In this document: positions 52,991 to 61,160 of the stretch, one piece after another
Position numbering within the stretch: position 1 is the first letter of the stretch
Layout of the letters: every line of letters begins with the position of its first letter
NCBI GenBank assembly: GCA_951813555.1
Contig: OX638344.1
Span: 1,054,001 to 1,118,000, forward strand
Length of the DNA: 64,000 nt
From: an uncultured Acidimicrobiales bacterium
GTDB taxonomy: Bacteria; Actinomycetota; Acidimicrobiia; Acidimicrobiales; Bin134
Reading direction: 5' to 3'
Notes under the pieces: model-generated
Databases searched by the model: none
What the model was told of the DNA's origin: nothing
What the model saw: the letters and a program-made list of their open reading frames with translations, nothing else
Made by a program: the position numbers and the translations under genes

Positions 52991-53872
52991 GCCCAGAGCT
53001 CGATTTCGACCAGCGCGCCTAGGGGGAGGGCGGCTACGCCTACGGCGGAGCGGGCGGGGCGGGAGTCGCCGAAGCACTCGATGTAGGCGTTGTTCATGGC
53101 GCCGAAGTCATCCATGTGAACTAGGAAAACAGTGGCTTTGACCACATCGGCCAGGGTGGCCCCCTCGGTGGCCAGCACCGACTCGGCGTTGGCCACTGCC
53201 TGGCGGAATTGGGCGATGAGCCCGCCGGGCACCAGCGCACCGTCGGCGATGCCGATCTGACCGGAGCAGATGAGGAAATCGCCTGCGCGAACGATGGGGG
53301 AGTACGGACCGACCGGAGTGCTCATAGCATGGGATCATATGGAAGAAGCAGGCCGAGAGCAGCAGAACCAGGACATCGAATACCTGATCGCCTCTTGCCC
53401 ATGGCCGGACGATGCCCGATCCCTCATCGACGACCTCGCCATCACCAACGAACGCCGGGCCCGGGCGGCGGCCATGCTGGCCGGGGCCTCTCGCAGCATG
53501 AGCAAGGCGGTTCGCCGCGACCCCAGCCTGCTGGGTGTGCTCGACCCGCCCGCCGACTTCGCCACCGAGAAGATCTCGCTGGTCGCCCCCGATGACGATG
53601 ACGCCCTGGACAGCTTGCGGCGATGGAAGCGCCGCCAGCTTCTGCGCATCGCGCTGCGAGACCTGCTGGGCGAGGCCGACCTGCCCACAGTGGGCCGGGA
53701 ACTGTCGCTCTTGGCCGATGCCTGCTTCATCCGGGCTCTGGAGATCGCCGACGAAGGCCCGCCCCTGGCCATCATCGGCATGGGCAAGCTGGGGGGCAAC
53801 GAGCTGAACTACGCCAGCGACGTAGACATCGTGTTCGTCCACGAAGGCGACTCAGCGGCCGCGGCCCGCCGG
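52934..53872. repeat. Perfect 939-bp direct repeat, copy A (ridA + 5' glnE)
   Basis: It is identical to 56020-56958 (offset 3086) in every line compared. It contains all of ridA, the divergent promoter and the first 177 or so codons of glnE. Left junction: TolB-like fragment. Right junction: the RCC1-type gene region. Confidence 0.97.
52978..53325 (-). CDS. RidA family protein, copy A
   Basis: 115 residues, identical to the copy at 56064-56411. YSPIVRAGDFLICSGQIGIA and ATVFLVHMDDFGAMNNAYIE are Rid-family signatures, and the substrate-carboxylate Arg lies in DSRPARSAVGVAALPLGAL. Rid proteins hydrolyse reactive enamines or imines formed by PLP enzymes. The promoter TATGAT (53334-53339) was duplicated too, so the copy can be expressed. 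Its stop lies just inside the TolB-like fragment's end. Confidence 0.88.
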   Translation of the reverse strand: MSTPVGPYSPIVRAGDFLICSGQIGIADGALVPGGLIAQFRQAVANAESVLATEGATLADVVKATVFLVHMDDFGAMNNAYIECFGDSRPARSAVGVAALPLGALVEIELWAYVG

Positions 53873-53878
53873 TATTGA
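53339..53878 (+). pseudogene. glnE 5' fragment, copy A (truncated after about 177 codons)
   Basis: Identical to the start of the intact glnE at 56425 through codon 177 or so. It then leaves homology after AAAARR and ends three codons later (RRY, TGA). It keeps the first nucleotidyltransferase motif (GMGKLGGNELNYASDVDIVF) but not the rest of that domain. It is unlikely to be active; a short product could be made, because the promoter is intact. Confidence 0.85.
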
Positions 53879-53938
53879 GAGCGCTCGACGCCTACGACAA
53901 GCGGTGTGGGTCGCAGCCCATTGTGGAAACACGTCATC

Positions 53939-53944
53939 TACTCT
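53939..53944 (+). promoter_or_regulatory. Predicted -10 hexamer TACTCT for the RCC1-repeat gene
   Basis: TACTCT ends 7 nt before the GTG at 53952. It lies 67 bp to the right of the duplication junction. Confidence 0.45.
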
Positions 53945-53951
53945 GTCTGTG

Positions 53952-55967
53952 GTGTCCACCCGGCATCGCCTGTATGTATCTGCCGCCTTGATTGCGTTCT
54001 GTCTGCTCGCCCATTCAGTGGGGACGGCTACAGCCGCTGCCCAAGAATCGCCCAGCGACGACTTGACTTTGAACGATATTGCAGTGCGCGACGAGCTGAT
54101 CGCCGCACAGGAATCCCTGCTCAACGCCTACCGCTGCCAATTCGATATCGACACTCAAGTGTTGCCAGAGGGCTGTCGCAACGGTCAGCCAGCCCGAGGA
54201 GCAACTCACCCTGGCCCTTATAGGGGAACACCCACTCAACAAGACGTCATTATCCGCGACGAGCTGATTGCCGCACAGGAATCCCTGCTCAACGCCTACC
54301 GCTGCCAATTCAAGGTTGACACCGACATCGTCCCCGGCGGCTGTCCTGGCCAATCCAGCTCGTCATCGACAGGCCAATCCGCAGGCGATTTCACCGCCAT
54401 AACAGCTGGCAGCGGACACTCGTGCGGGCTGCTGACCGATCAAACCATCCAATGCTGGGGCAACAACCGTGACGGACAGGCCGACCCGCCCTCAGGCACC
54501 TACACCGCCATCGCAGCGGCAGACTTGCATTCCTGTGCTCTGCGCACCAACCAGACCATCCAATGCTGGGGCCGCGACTCTGACGGGCGGCTCGCCCCGC
54601 CCACAGGCAAATTCACGGCTATCGCCGCCACAGCCTCGCATTCGTGTGCGCTGGGAATCGATCAAACCATCCAATGCTGGGGCCGCAACTACGCCGGACA
54701 GGTCAATGCGCCCGCAGGCACATACACCGCCATCACAGCCAGCGAGGGATTTTCGTGTGCTCTGCGCACCGACCAAACCATCCAATGCTGGGACCGCGAC
54801 TCTGACTGGTGGCTCGCCCCGCCCACAGGCAAATTCACCGCTATCGCCGCCGGGCGATCGCATGCTTGTGCTCTGCGCACCGACCAAACCATCCAATGCT
54901 GGGGCAACGGCGAATACGGCCTGAGTAATACACCCGCAGGCACATACACCGCCATCACAGCCGGCGAGGGATATTCGTGTGCTCTGCGCACCGACCAAAC
55001 CATCCAATGCTGGGGCAACGGCGAATACGGCCTGAGTAATACACCCGCTGGCACATACACCGCCATCGCCTCGCATTGGTTACATTCGTGTGCTCTGCGC
55101 ACCGACCAAACCATCCAATGCTGGGGCGACAACTCCTACGGACAGCGCTATGCGCCCGCAGGCACATACACCGCCATCGCCTCGCATTGGTTACATTCGT
55201 GTGCTCTGCGCACCGACCAAACCATCCAATGCTGGGGCCGCAGTTTTAGCGGGGAGGCCGACCCGCCGGAAGGCAGATACACCGCCATTGCAGTCGGCTC
55301 TGTGCATTCGTGCGCACTACGAACTGATAAAGCCATCCAATGCTGGGGCGACAACTCCCACAGGCAGCTCGACGCGCCCGCAGGCACATACACCTTCATC
55401 ACAGCCGGCAACAAACATTCGTGCGCATTAAGAATCGACAAGTCCATCCAATGCTGGGGCTACAACTCCTTCGGGCAGCTCGACGCGCCCGCAGGCCCAT
55501 ACACCGCCATCACGGCCGGCTGGTCGCATTCCTGTGCACTGGGAACCGATCAAACCATCCAATGCTGGGGAATCAACAACACCGGGCAAGCCAATGCCCC
55601 CGAAGGCACTTACACCGAAATCGCAGCCGCGGACTGGCATTCGTGCACAGTGCGAACCGACCAATCGATCCAATGCTGGGGTGACAACCAAGACGGACGA
55701 GCCGAGCCTCCCGCAGGCACCTTCACCGCCATCACGTCCGGCGAAGGACATTCGTGCGCGCTGCGAACCGACCAGACCGTCCAATGCTGGGGTGACAACC
55801 GCTCAGGGCAGACCGACGCGCCTACAGGCACCTTCACCGCCATCGCAGCCGGCGGCGAGCACTCCTGCGGACTGCGAACCGACGAGACCATCGAATGTTG
55901 GAACTTGACCGCGAGTCTGCCCCAGGGCGTTTTCTGGATTCCTACCTTGGGTGTTGGTTGGATTTGA
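53952..55967 (+). CDS. Exported RCC1-type repeat protein (14 Cys-paired repeats)
   Basis: About 671 residues from the GTG at 53952; an earlier in-frame GTG at 53904 lacks a promoter. The signal peptide is STRHRLYVSAALIAFCLLAH, ending near TATAAAQ. Two copies of a 60-residue unit follow, containing RDELIAAQESLLNAYRCQF and a Pro-Gly/Glu-Gly-Cys end. Then come 14 repeats of about 37 residues built on HSCALRTDQTIQCWG and PAGTYTAI, which resemble RCC1/BLIP-II propeller blades with two Cys each. It is probably a secreted disulfide-stabilised propeller; ligand unknown. The gene sits between the two ridA-glnE' copies and has no other neighbour of its own. Confidence 0.8.
   Translation: MSTRHRLYVSAALIAFCLLAHSVGTATAAAQESPSDDLTLNDIAVRDELIAAQESLLNAYRCQFDIDTQVLPEGCRNGQPARGATHPGPYRGTPTQQDVIIRDELIAAQESLLNAYRCQFKVDTDIVPGGCPGQSSSSSTGQSAGDFTAITAGSGHSCGLLTDQTIQCWGNNRDGQADPPSGTYTAIAAADLHSCALRTNQTIQCWGRDSDGRLAPPTGKFTAIAATASHSCALGIDQTIQCWGRNYAGQVNAPAGTYTAITASEGFSCALRTDQTIQCWDRDSDWWLAPPTGKFTAIAAGRSHACALRTDQTIQCWGNGEYGLSNTPAGTYTAITAGEGYSCALRTDQTIQCWGNGEYGLSNTPAGTYTAIASHWLHSCALRTDQTIQCWGDNSYGQRYAPAGTYTAIASHWLHSCALRTDQTIQCWGRSFSGEADPPEGRYTAIAVGSVHSCALRTDKAIQCWGDNSHRQLDAPAGTYTFITAGNKHSCALRIDKSIQCWGYNSFGQLDAPAGPYTAITAGWSHSCALGTDQTIQCWGINNTGQANAPEGTYTEIAAADWHSCTVRTDQSIQCWGDNQDGRAEPPAGTFTAITSGEGHSCALRTDQTVQCWGDNRSGQTDAPTGTFTAIAAGGEHSCGLRTDETIECWNLTASLPQGVFWIPTLGVGWI
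54408..55903 (+). repeat. Coding repeats, 14 units of about 111 bp (RCC1-type)
   Basis: Each unit contains ACCATCCAATGCTGGGG or a near match. Units 5-8 are nearly identical at the DNA level, which indicates recent expansion or conversion. Confidence 0.9.
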
Positions 55968-56063
55968 GCCGATGTCACATCGCAAGCGTGGTGGTTGATT
56001 CAACGCTGTTGCTGACCGACTTGAACAGAAGATCGCCGAGAAGTTGGTTGTTGTGTTGATGGG

Positions 56064-56411
56064 TCAGCCGACGTAGGCCCAGAGCTCGATTTCGACCAGC
56101 GCGCCTAGGGGGAGGGCGGCTACGCCTACGGCGGAGCGGGCGGGGCGGGAGTCGCCGAAGCACTCGATGTAGGCGTTGTTCATGGCGCCGAAGTCATCCA
56201 TGTGAACTAGGAAAACAGTGGCTTTGACCACATCGGCCAGGGTGGCCCCCTCGGTGGCCAGCACCGACTCGGCGTTGGCCACTGCCTGGCGGAATTGGGC
56301 GATGAGCCCGCCGGGCACCAGCGCACCGTCGGCGATGCCGATCTGACCGGAGCAGATGAGGAAATCGCCTGCGCGAACGATGGGGGAGTACGGACCGACC
56401 GGAGTGCTCAT
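56064..56411 (-). CDS. RidA family protein, copy B
   Basis: 115 residues, identical to copy A. The ATG at 56411 is only 13 bp from the divergent glnE ATG. TATGAT (56420-56425) lies 8 nt before it, overlapping the first base of the glnE start codon. Rid deaminases remove reactive enamines made by PLP enzymes and protect branched-chain and other amino-acid pathways. The link to glnE in a divergent pair suggests shared nitrogen-related use, which is inference. Confidence 0.9.
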   Translation of the reverse strand: MSTPVGPYSPIVRAGDFLICSGQIGIADGALVPGGLIAQFRQAVANAESVLATEGATLADVVKATVFLVHMDDFGAMNNAYIECFGDSRPARSAVGVAALPLGALVEIELWAYVG

Positions 56412-56416
56412 AGCAT
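56411..56416 (+). promoter_or_regulatory. Predicted -10 hexamer TAGCAT for glnE
   Basis: TAGCAT ends 8 nt before the ATG at 56425 and begins within the ridA start codon of the opposite strand. The same element is duplicated at 53325-53330. Confidence 0.45.
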
Positions 56417-56419
56417 GGG

Positions 56420-56425
56420 ATCATA
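56420..56425 (-). promoter_or_regulatory. Predicted -10 hexamer TATGAT for ridA
   Basis: TATGAT ends 8 nt before the ridA ATG at 56411 and includes the A of the glnE ATG. It is duplicated at 53334-53339. Confidence 0.45.
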
Positions 56426-59130
56426 TGGAAGAAGCAGGCCGAGAGCAGCAGAACCAGGACATCGAATACCTGATCGCCTCTTGCCCATGGCCGGACGATG
56501 CCCGATCCCTCATCGACGACCTCGCCATCACCAACGAACGCCGGGCCCGGGCGGCGGCCATGCTGGCCGGGGCCTCTCGCAGCATGAGCAAGGCGGTTCG
56601 CCGCGACCCCAGCCTGCTGGGTGTGCTCGACCCGCCCGCCGACTTCGCCACCGAGAAGATCTCGCTGGTCGCCCCCGATGACGATGACGCCCTGGACAGC
56701 TTGCGGCGATGGAAGCGCCGCCAGCTTCTGCGCATCGCGCTGCGAGACCTGCTGGGCGAGGCCGACCTGCCCACAGTGGGCCGGGAACTGTCGCTCTTGG
56801 CCGATGCCTGCTTCATCCGGGCTCTGGAGATCGCCGACGAAGGCCCGCCCCTGGCCATCATCGGCATGGGCAAGCTGGGGGGCAACGAGCTGAACTACGC
56901 CAGCGACGTAGACATCGTGTTCGTCCACGAAGGCGACTCAGCGGCCGCGGCCCGCCGGGCTCGAAAAGTCTTGGAGATCCTCTCCGCTTTCACCTCTGAG
57001 GGCCAGGTATACCGGGTGGACATAGAGCTGCGGCCCGAGGGAGGGGCCGGGGCGCTGAGCCGCACCCCAGAGGCGTTCGGAACCTACTTCGACCGGTGGG
57101 CGGTGCCCTGGGAGCGACAGGCTTACATCAAGACCCGGCTCTGCGCGGGCGATCCCGAGTTGGGCAACGCCTTCTTCGATGCCATCAAACCGGGAGTGTG
57201 GGGCGAGAACATGGAAGCAGACACAGTGCCCCACCTCCGAGCCTTGAAGCTGCGGGTGGAGGAGTCAGCCAAGTTGAAGGGCGATCGGGAACTCAAAAAG
57301 GGACCCGGCGGCCTACGGGACATCGAATTCACCGTGCAGCTATTGCAATTGGTCCACGGCCGCTCCGATCCCACCATCCGCTCCCCCAATACCCTCACCG
57401 CACTGCGCCAGCTCAGCTGGGGCGAGTACATCGACCAAGCCGACGCCCTCCACTTCACAACGGCCTACATCCACCTGCGGACGGTGGAGCATCGTATGCA
57501 GCTTCGAGACGAGCGCCAGACCCATGAGCTGCCCACTGCCGACGCCGACCGGGAATGGGCCGCACGGGCATCAGGGTTCGAAAACCTGGAGGCGTTCCAG
57601 ACTTCCCATTCCCGCTATCAATCATCGGTTCGGGAGATCCACCAGCGAATCTTTTACCGCCAGACCTTGGATCGGATGCATGACACCGGATTGGTCAGCG
57701 AGCTGCTCCCCGACCGCCTGGGTCAGTTGGGATTCGGCGATCCCGACCGGGCCGCGGCCACCATCGAACGCCTGACCGAGAACCTCGGCCGTCGGGCCAA
57801 CGTGATGCAGCAGGTTCTGGTCATCATGGTGGAGGCGCTGGCCACTACCCCCGACCCCGACCTGGGGCTCATCCGCCTGGCCTGGCTGCTGGACGGCTCC
57901 TTCCGGGTCGGCACCATCCTCCCGGTGTTGCGCGACTCCCCCATGGCCATCAGCGACATCGCCCGCCTGCTGGGTTCCAGTCGGGTGGCCGCAGGATGGA
58001 TGCGCAACCATCCGGAGTTCGCCCGCTCGCTGATGAGCCCCGAAGAGCTGGCCATTGCTCGAACTGTCGACGCCCTGTTGGCGGAGGCCACCGAGGCCAT
58101 GCAATCAGCCGCCGGCGACCACGACCTCCAGATGGCAGAGCTGCGGCGATTCGTCCGGCGCGAACAGCTGCGGGTGGCGGCTCGGGACATCTTGGGTCTG
58201 GCCTCGATCATCGAGATTCCCCAGGAGTTGACCATCATCGCCGACGCCGCGGTGTCGGCCGCCGTCGGTTCGCTGGCCCCGGAATTGCCCTTTGCCGTGA
58301 TCGGATTGGGGCGCTATGGCGGCCTTGATCTCTCGTATGCCTCTGACCTGGATGTGATCTTCGTGTACGAGGGCGCAGGTTCTGATGACGCCAGAGCAGC
58401 CAATCGCACTGCCCGGGGCCTGCTCCGGGAGATCGGGGCCCAAACAGCCGAGGGCCGGGCCTGGGAGATCGACGCCCGATTGCGCCCTGAGGGGGAGAAC
58501 GGGCAGCTTGCCCGATCGCTTGCGGGCTACCAGCGGTACTACGCCGAGCGGGGCCAGCTGTGGGAGCGCCAATCCCTGCTGAAGCGTCGCTTTGTGGCCG
58601 GGGACCCTGAACTCGGGCAGCGATTCCTTCAACTGGCTGACCAGTGGTGCTACCAACCCAATTTCAGCGAAGCCGAAGTCGATGAGATCCGCACCATGAA
58701 GCGACGCATAGAAGCCGAGCGTCTGGGCACGGGCAGCAAGGCCCGCGACGTGAAGCTCGGCGCGGGCGGGCTGAGCGACATCGAATTCACCGTGCAGCTC
58801 ATGCAACTCCAGCACGGTTTCGGACGAACTTCGATCAGGGACAACCGCACACTGCCGGCGCTGGCCGGATTGTCGGAGCACAACCTGCTGGACATCGGCG
58901 ACCGGGCCACCCTGGATGTGGGCTACCGCTTCTGCCAGAGGTTCCGCAACGCCCGCTACCACCTCTCCGGGCTCTCCTCAGACGTGTTCTCCGACGACGA
59001 CCACGAAGAGCTCCTGCTGGCCCGGCGGCTCGGATATCCCAGCACCAAGGACTTGGAAGCTGACTACCAGGAGATCACCGAGGCGGTCCGTGAGGTGACC
59101 GACCGGCTGCTCTACGGCGAGGCCAGCTAG
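56425..59130 (+). CDS. glnE: Bifunctional glutamine synthetase adenylyltransferase/deadenylase
   Basis: 901 residues with the duplicated GlnE layout. The first nucleotidyltransferase motif is GMGKLGGNELNYASDVDIVF (about residue 147), and after it KGPGGLRDIEFTVQLLQLV. The second is GLGRYGGLDLSYASDLDVIF (about residue 626), followed by KLGAGGLSDIEFTVQLMQLQ. It adds and removes AMP on the Tyr of GlnA (the gene at 47998 has that Tyr). The ATG at 56425 follows TAGCAT. It converges with the next gene, stops overlapping at CTAG. Confidence 0.94.
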   Translation: MEEAGREQQNQDIEYLIASCPWPDDARSLIDDLAITNERRARAAAMLAGASRSMSKAVRRDPSLLGVLDPPADFATEKISLVAPDDDDALDSLRRWKRRQLLRIALRDLLGEADLPTVGRELSLLADACFIRALEIADEGPPLAIIGMGKLGGNELNYASDVDIVFVHEGDSAAAARRARKVLEILSAFTSEGQVYRVDIELRPEGGAGALSRTPEAFGTYFDRWAVPWERQAYIKTRLCAGDPELGNAFFDAIKPGVWGENMEADTVPHLRALKLRVEESAKLKGDRELKKGPGGLRDIEFTVQLLQLVHGRSDPTIRSPNTLTALRQLSWGEYIDQADALHFTTAYIHLRTVEHRMQLRDERQTHELPTADADREWAARASGFENLEAFQTSHSRYQSSVREIHQRIFYRQTLDRMHDTGLVSELLPDRLGQLGFGDPDRAAATIERLTENLGRRANVMQQVLVIMVEALATTPDPDLGLIRLAWLLDGSFRVGTILPVLRDSPMAISDIARLLGSSRVAAGWMRNHPEFARSLMSPEELAIARTVDALLAEATEAMQSAAGDHDLQMAELRRFVRREQLRVAARDILGLASIIEIPQELTIIADAAVSAAVGSLAPELPFAVIGLGRYGGLDLSYASDLDVIFVYEGAGSDDARAANRTARGLLREIGAQTAEGRAWEIDARLRPEGENGQLARSLAGYQRYYAERGQLWERQSLLKRRFVAGDPELGQRFLQLADQWCYQPNFSEAEVDEIRTMKRRIEAERLGTGSKARDVKLGAGGLSDIEFTVQLMQLQHGFGRTSIRDNRTLPALAGLSEHNLLDIGDRATLDVGYRFCQRFRNARYHLSGLSSDVFSDDDHEELLLARRLGYPSTKDLEADYQEITEAVREVTDRLLYGEAS

Positions 59131-60689
59131 AAATCGAGGGGGCCAGTGGGCCAGTCGGGAGGAAGGCCGGCAGCTCGCCAGGTGGCCGCGGCCACCGCGG
59201 CAAACACGGCGTCGGAGCAGTTCACCGGCGGGCCTTCGGACGGTTCGATCTCCACCTCCACCGGAGGCATCCGAGGCGCAGGCACAATGCCGAAGGAGCG
59301 GATGGTGAGGTCGTGCACCTCGCCGTCGGAATCGACGGTCAGCGCTTCGGAGGTTACCCAGCTATAGGCCATGTGCGCCGCGCCGATGCAGTAGGAGCGC
59401 AGCACGATCTCATCCAACGGATCCCCGCCGCGCACCCGAATCCGCAAGCCGTCTTGACCCCATTCGGCCAAGGCCGAGCCTCCACCAGGAGCCACCAGCG
59501 GCGGGCGGTCGTCGCCCAGGGCTCTTAGCGCCATGACGGCCTCCACCCAGCCCGCACCCCGGATGGCAATCGAGGTCGGGGGTCCGGCGAGGTCCACTTC
59601 CTCCACCGCGAGGCCGGGAACAGCCGATGTGATGGCATTGGCCGCTCCCGGGGTCCGGACCACCCGAGCCACGCCTCGGCCGTCGTTGCCTAAGCCGATA
59701 GCCACCGGCGGGCGCTTGGGACCATGGCGCACGGCGTCTTCCCGAGACCACAGCACTCGGACCGGGCGGCCGTGCTCATCGGCCAGCTCACGGGCGATCT
59801 TTGGCAGCGGCGACGCCGCCTTGGCGCCGAACGCACCCCCATTGGCCAGCGGGCTCGCCGGCTGGCCTCCAGGTACACACCAAGAGGCGTCGGTCTCCAG
59901 ATAGGCCGGCTCAACCCAGGAAGTTCGCAATCGAACCGCCCAGTCCCCTGCGGGAAACTCCAAGGGCATGGGCACCTCAGCCGGGGTACGTCGGCCCTGC
60001 ACCTTCCCGGCTGCAGCCCGAGCCTCAGCCACGGTTTCCCCCAGCCCCCAGCCGCCCCGGCCGTCTGACAGCGCCACCAACGCCCCATCGGGCACGGTGT
60101 CGTCGGCGAAACCTCCGCCACCTAAGGCCACGTCAGGCCCAACAACCTGGGGCACGCCACCTTCCAGCTCGGCCCTTCGGGCCGCGGCAGCCCAGTCCCG
60201 TTCAGGGGTGGTGACACCAAAGCTCTCCCACGCCTCCAAGATGGTCTGCCAACCCGTGCAGCGGCAGAGATGGGCAGCCAGCGCCGTTGCCGCCGCCGAT
60301 GCGGGCCGGTCCTTGCCTGCCCGGGGGCGATCCTCGCGGGAACGGGCGGCGAGGCCAGCGAGGCGCATGATGATGCCGGGAGTGCAGAAACCGCACTGGC
60401 TGGCACCCGCAGCGCAAAATGCCTCACCCCATCCAGTCCGGGCTTCGGAGGGCAACCCGGCCAGCGTAGTGATTTCCCGGCCAGCCACCCGTCGAGCGGG
60501 AGTGACACAGGACACTCGAGGTTTCCCATCCACCCACACTGTGCAGCAGCCGCATTGGCCTTGCGGGCTGCATCCGTCTTTCACGGTGTGGATGCCGAGG
60601 CGGTCGCGCAACACCTCCATGAGCGAGACTCCGTCGTCGGGCACCTCAATTGGGCGGCCGTCTACGGTGAATTCCAATACGGCCGCCAT
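59127..60689 (-). CDS. Compact xanthine-dehydrogenase-family fusion: [2Fe-2S] subunit plus shortened molybdopterin-domain
   Basis: 520 residues. The first 160 are a complete XdhC/CoxS-type iron-sulfur subunit: GCSPQGQCGCCTVWVDGKP for the ferredoxin-like cluster, then SQCGFCTPGIIMRL and HLCRCTGWQTIL for the helical cluster. The rest resembles part of the XDH large subunit (NGGAFGAKAASPLPKIAREL; RPVRVLWSREDAVRHGPKRP), but it is only about 350 residues instead of 750 or more. I cannot find the GxGE catalytic motif. No FAD subunit is present. It may be a reduced or non-catalytic molybdenum hydroxylase that transfers electrons; the substrate is unknown. Confidence 0.78.
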   Translation of the reverse strand: MAAVLEFTVDGRPIEVPDDGVSLMEVLRDRLGIHTVKDGCSPQGQCGCCTVWVDGKPRVSCVTPARRVAGREITTLAGLPSEARTGWGEAFCAAGASQCGFCTPGIIMRLAGLAARSREDRPRAGKDRPASAAATALAAHLCRCTGWQTILEAWESFGVTTPERDWAAAARRAELEGGVPQVVGPDVALGGGGFADDTVPDGALVALSDGRGGWGLGETVAEARAAAGKVQGRRTPAEVPMPLEFPAGDWAVRLRTSWVEPAYLETDASWCVPGGQPASPLANGGAFGAKAASPLPKIARELADEHGRPVRVLWSREDAVRHGPKRPPVAIGLGNDGRGVARVVRTPGAANAITSAVPGLAVEEVDLAGPPTSIAIRGAGWVEAVMALRALGDDRPPLVAPGGGSALAEWGQDGLRIRVRGGDPLDEIVLRSYCIGAAHMAYSWVTSEALTVDSDGEVHDLTIRSFGIVPAPRMPPVEVEIEPSEGPPVNCSDAVFAAVAAATWRAAGLPPDWPTGPLDF

Positions 60690-60702
60690 GTGCGGCGAGG
60701 GA

Positions 60703-61029
60703 TTAGCTGAAGCTCTGGCCGCAGCCGCAGGTGCGCTGGGCGTTGGGGTTGGTTATGGAGAACCCCGCATCGGTCAGTCCGTCCTTGTAGTCGAGAACCG
60801 CGCCTTCCAGCAGAGCCGCGCTGGACGAGTCGACCACCACTTTGACGTCACCGAAGAGAACTTCTTGGTCCTCAGCACCGACATCGGCATCAAAGTACAT
60901 CTCGTAGCTGAAACCGGAGCAACCGCCTGGCCGCACCGCTACCCGCAGGGCCAGTTCCTCATCGTCGGCCTGCTCTTGGCGTACCAAGGCATCAACCTTG
61001 CTGCTTGCCGCGTCAGTGAGTGTGATCAC
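60703..61029 (-). CDS. A-type iron-sulfur cluster carrier (ErpA/IscA/HesB family)
   Basis: 108 residues from the GTG at 61029, with GGGAGAG upstream. RPGGCSGFSYEMYFD holds the first Cys, and QRTCGCGQSFS at the C-terminus the Cys-Gly-Cys pair. It delivers Fe-S clusters to client proteins. Its neighbours fit: a two-cluster Fe-S fusion protein downstream and Mrp, another Fe-S carrier, divergent. The frame upstream of the GTG is not family-like. Confidence 0.92.
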   Translation of the reverse strand: MITLTDAASSKVDALVRQEQADDEELALRVAVRPGGCSGFSYEMYFDADVGAEDQEVLFGDVKVVVDSSSAALLEGAVLDYKDGLTDAGFSITNPNAQRTCGCGQSFS

Positions 61030-61147
61030 GGAACTCTCCCAATTCGGTGTCGAGAACATTGCCAGTCTACCTGCAAGCCCTGCTGTCCAACACACCCAAA
61101 CCCGAACGATGCGGAGGCCACTCGTAGTGGCTCACTCCCCCACCCGT

Positions 61148-61153
61148 TAGCAT
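61148..61153 (+). promoter_or_regulatory. Predicted -10 hexamer TAGCAT for mrp
   Basis: TAGCAT ends 7 nt before the GTG at 61161, with no Shine-Dalgarno. Confidence 0.48.
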
Positions 61154-61160
61154 CGGTGAC

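Larger units (their letters stand above)
56020..56958. repeat. Perfect 939-bp direct repeat, copy B (ridA + 5' glnE, continues into full glnE)
   Basis: Identical to 52934-53872. This copy continues into the complete glnE, so it is the ancestral or functional right half. Confidence 0.97.

Noticed and set aside
53339..53878. Short glnE copy as a separate functional regulator
   Set aside because: It ends inside the first nucleotidyltransferase domain and leaves homology exactly at the duplication edge, so it is a by-product of the rearrangement.
54408..55903. Regularly spaced repeats considered as a CRISPR array
   Set aside because: The units are about 111 bp, stay in frame through the whole gene, and the spacer parts encode similar residues; it is a protein repeat.
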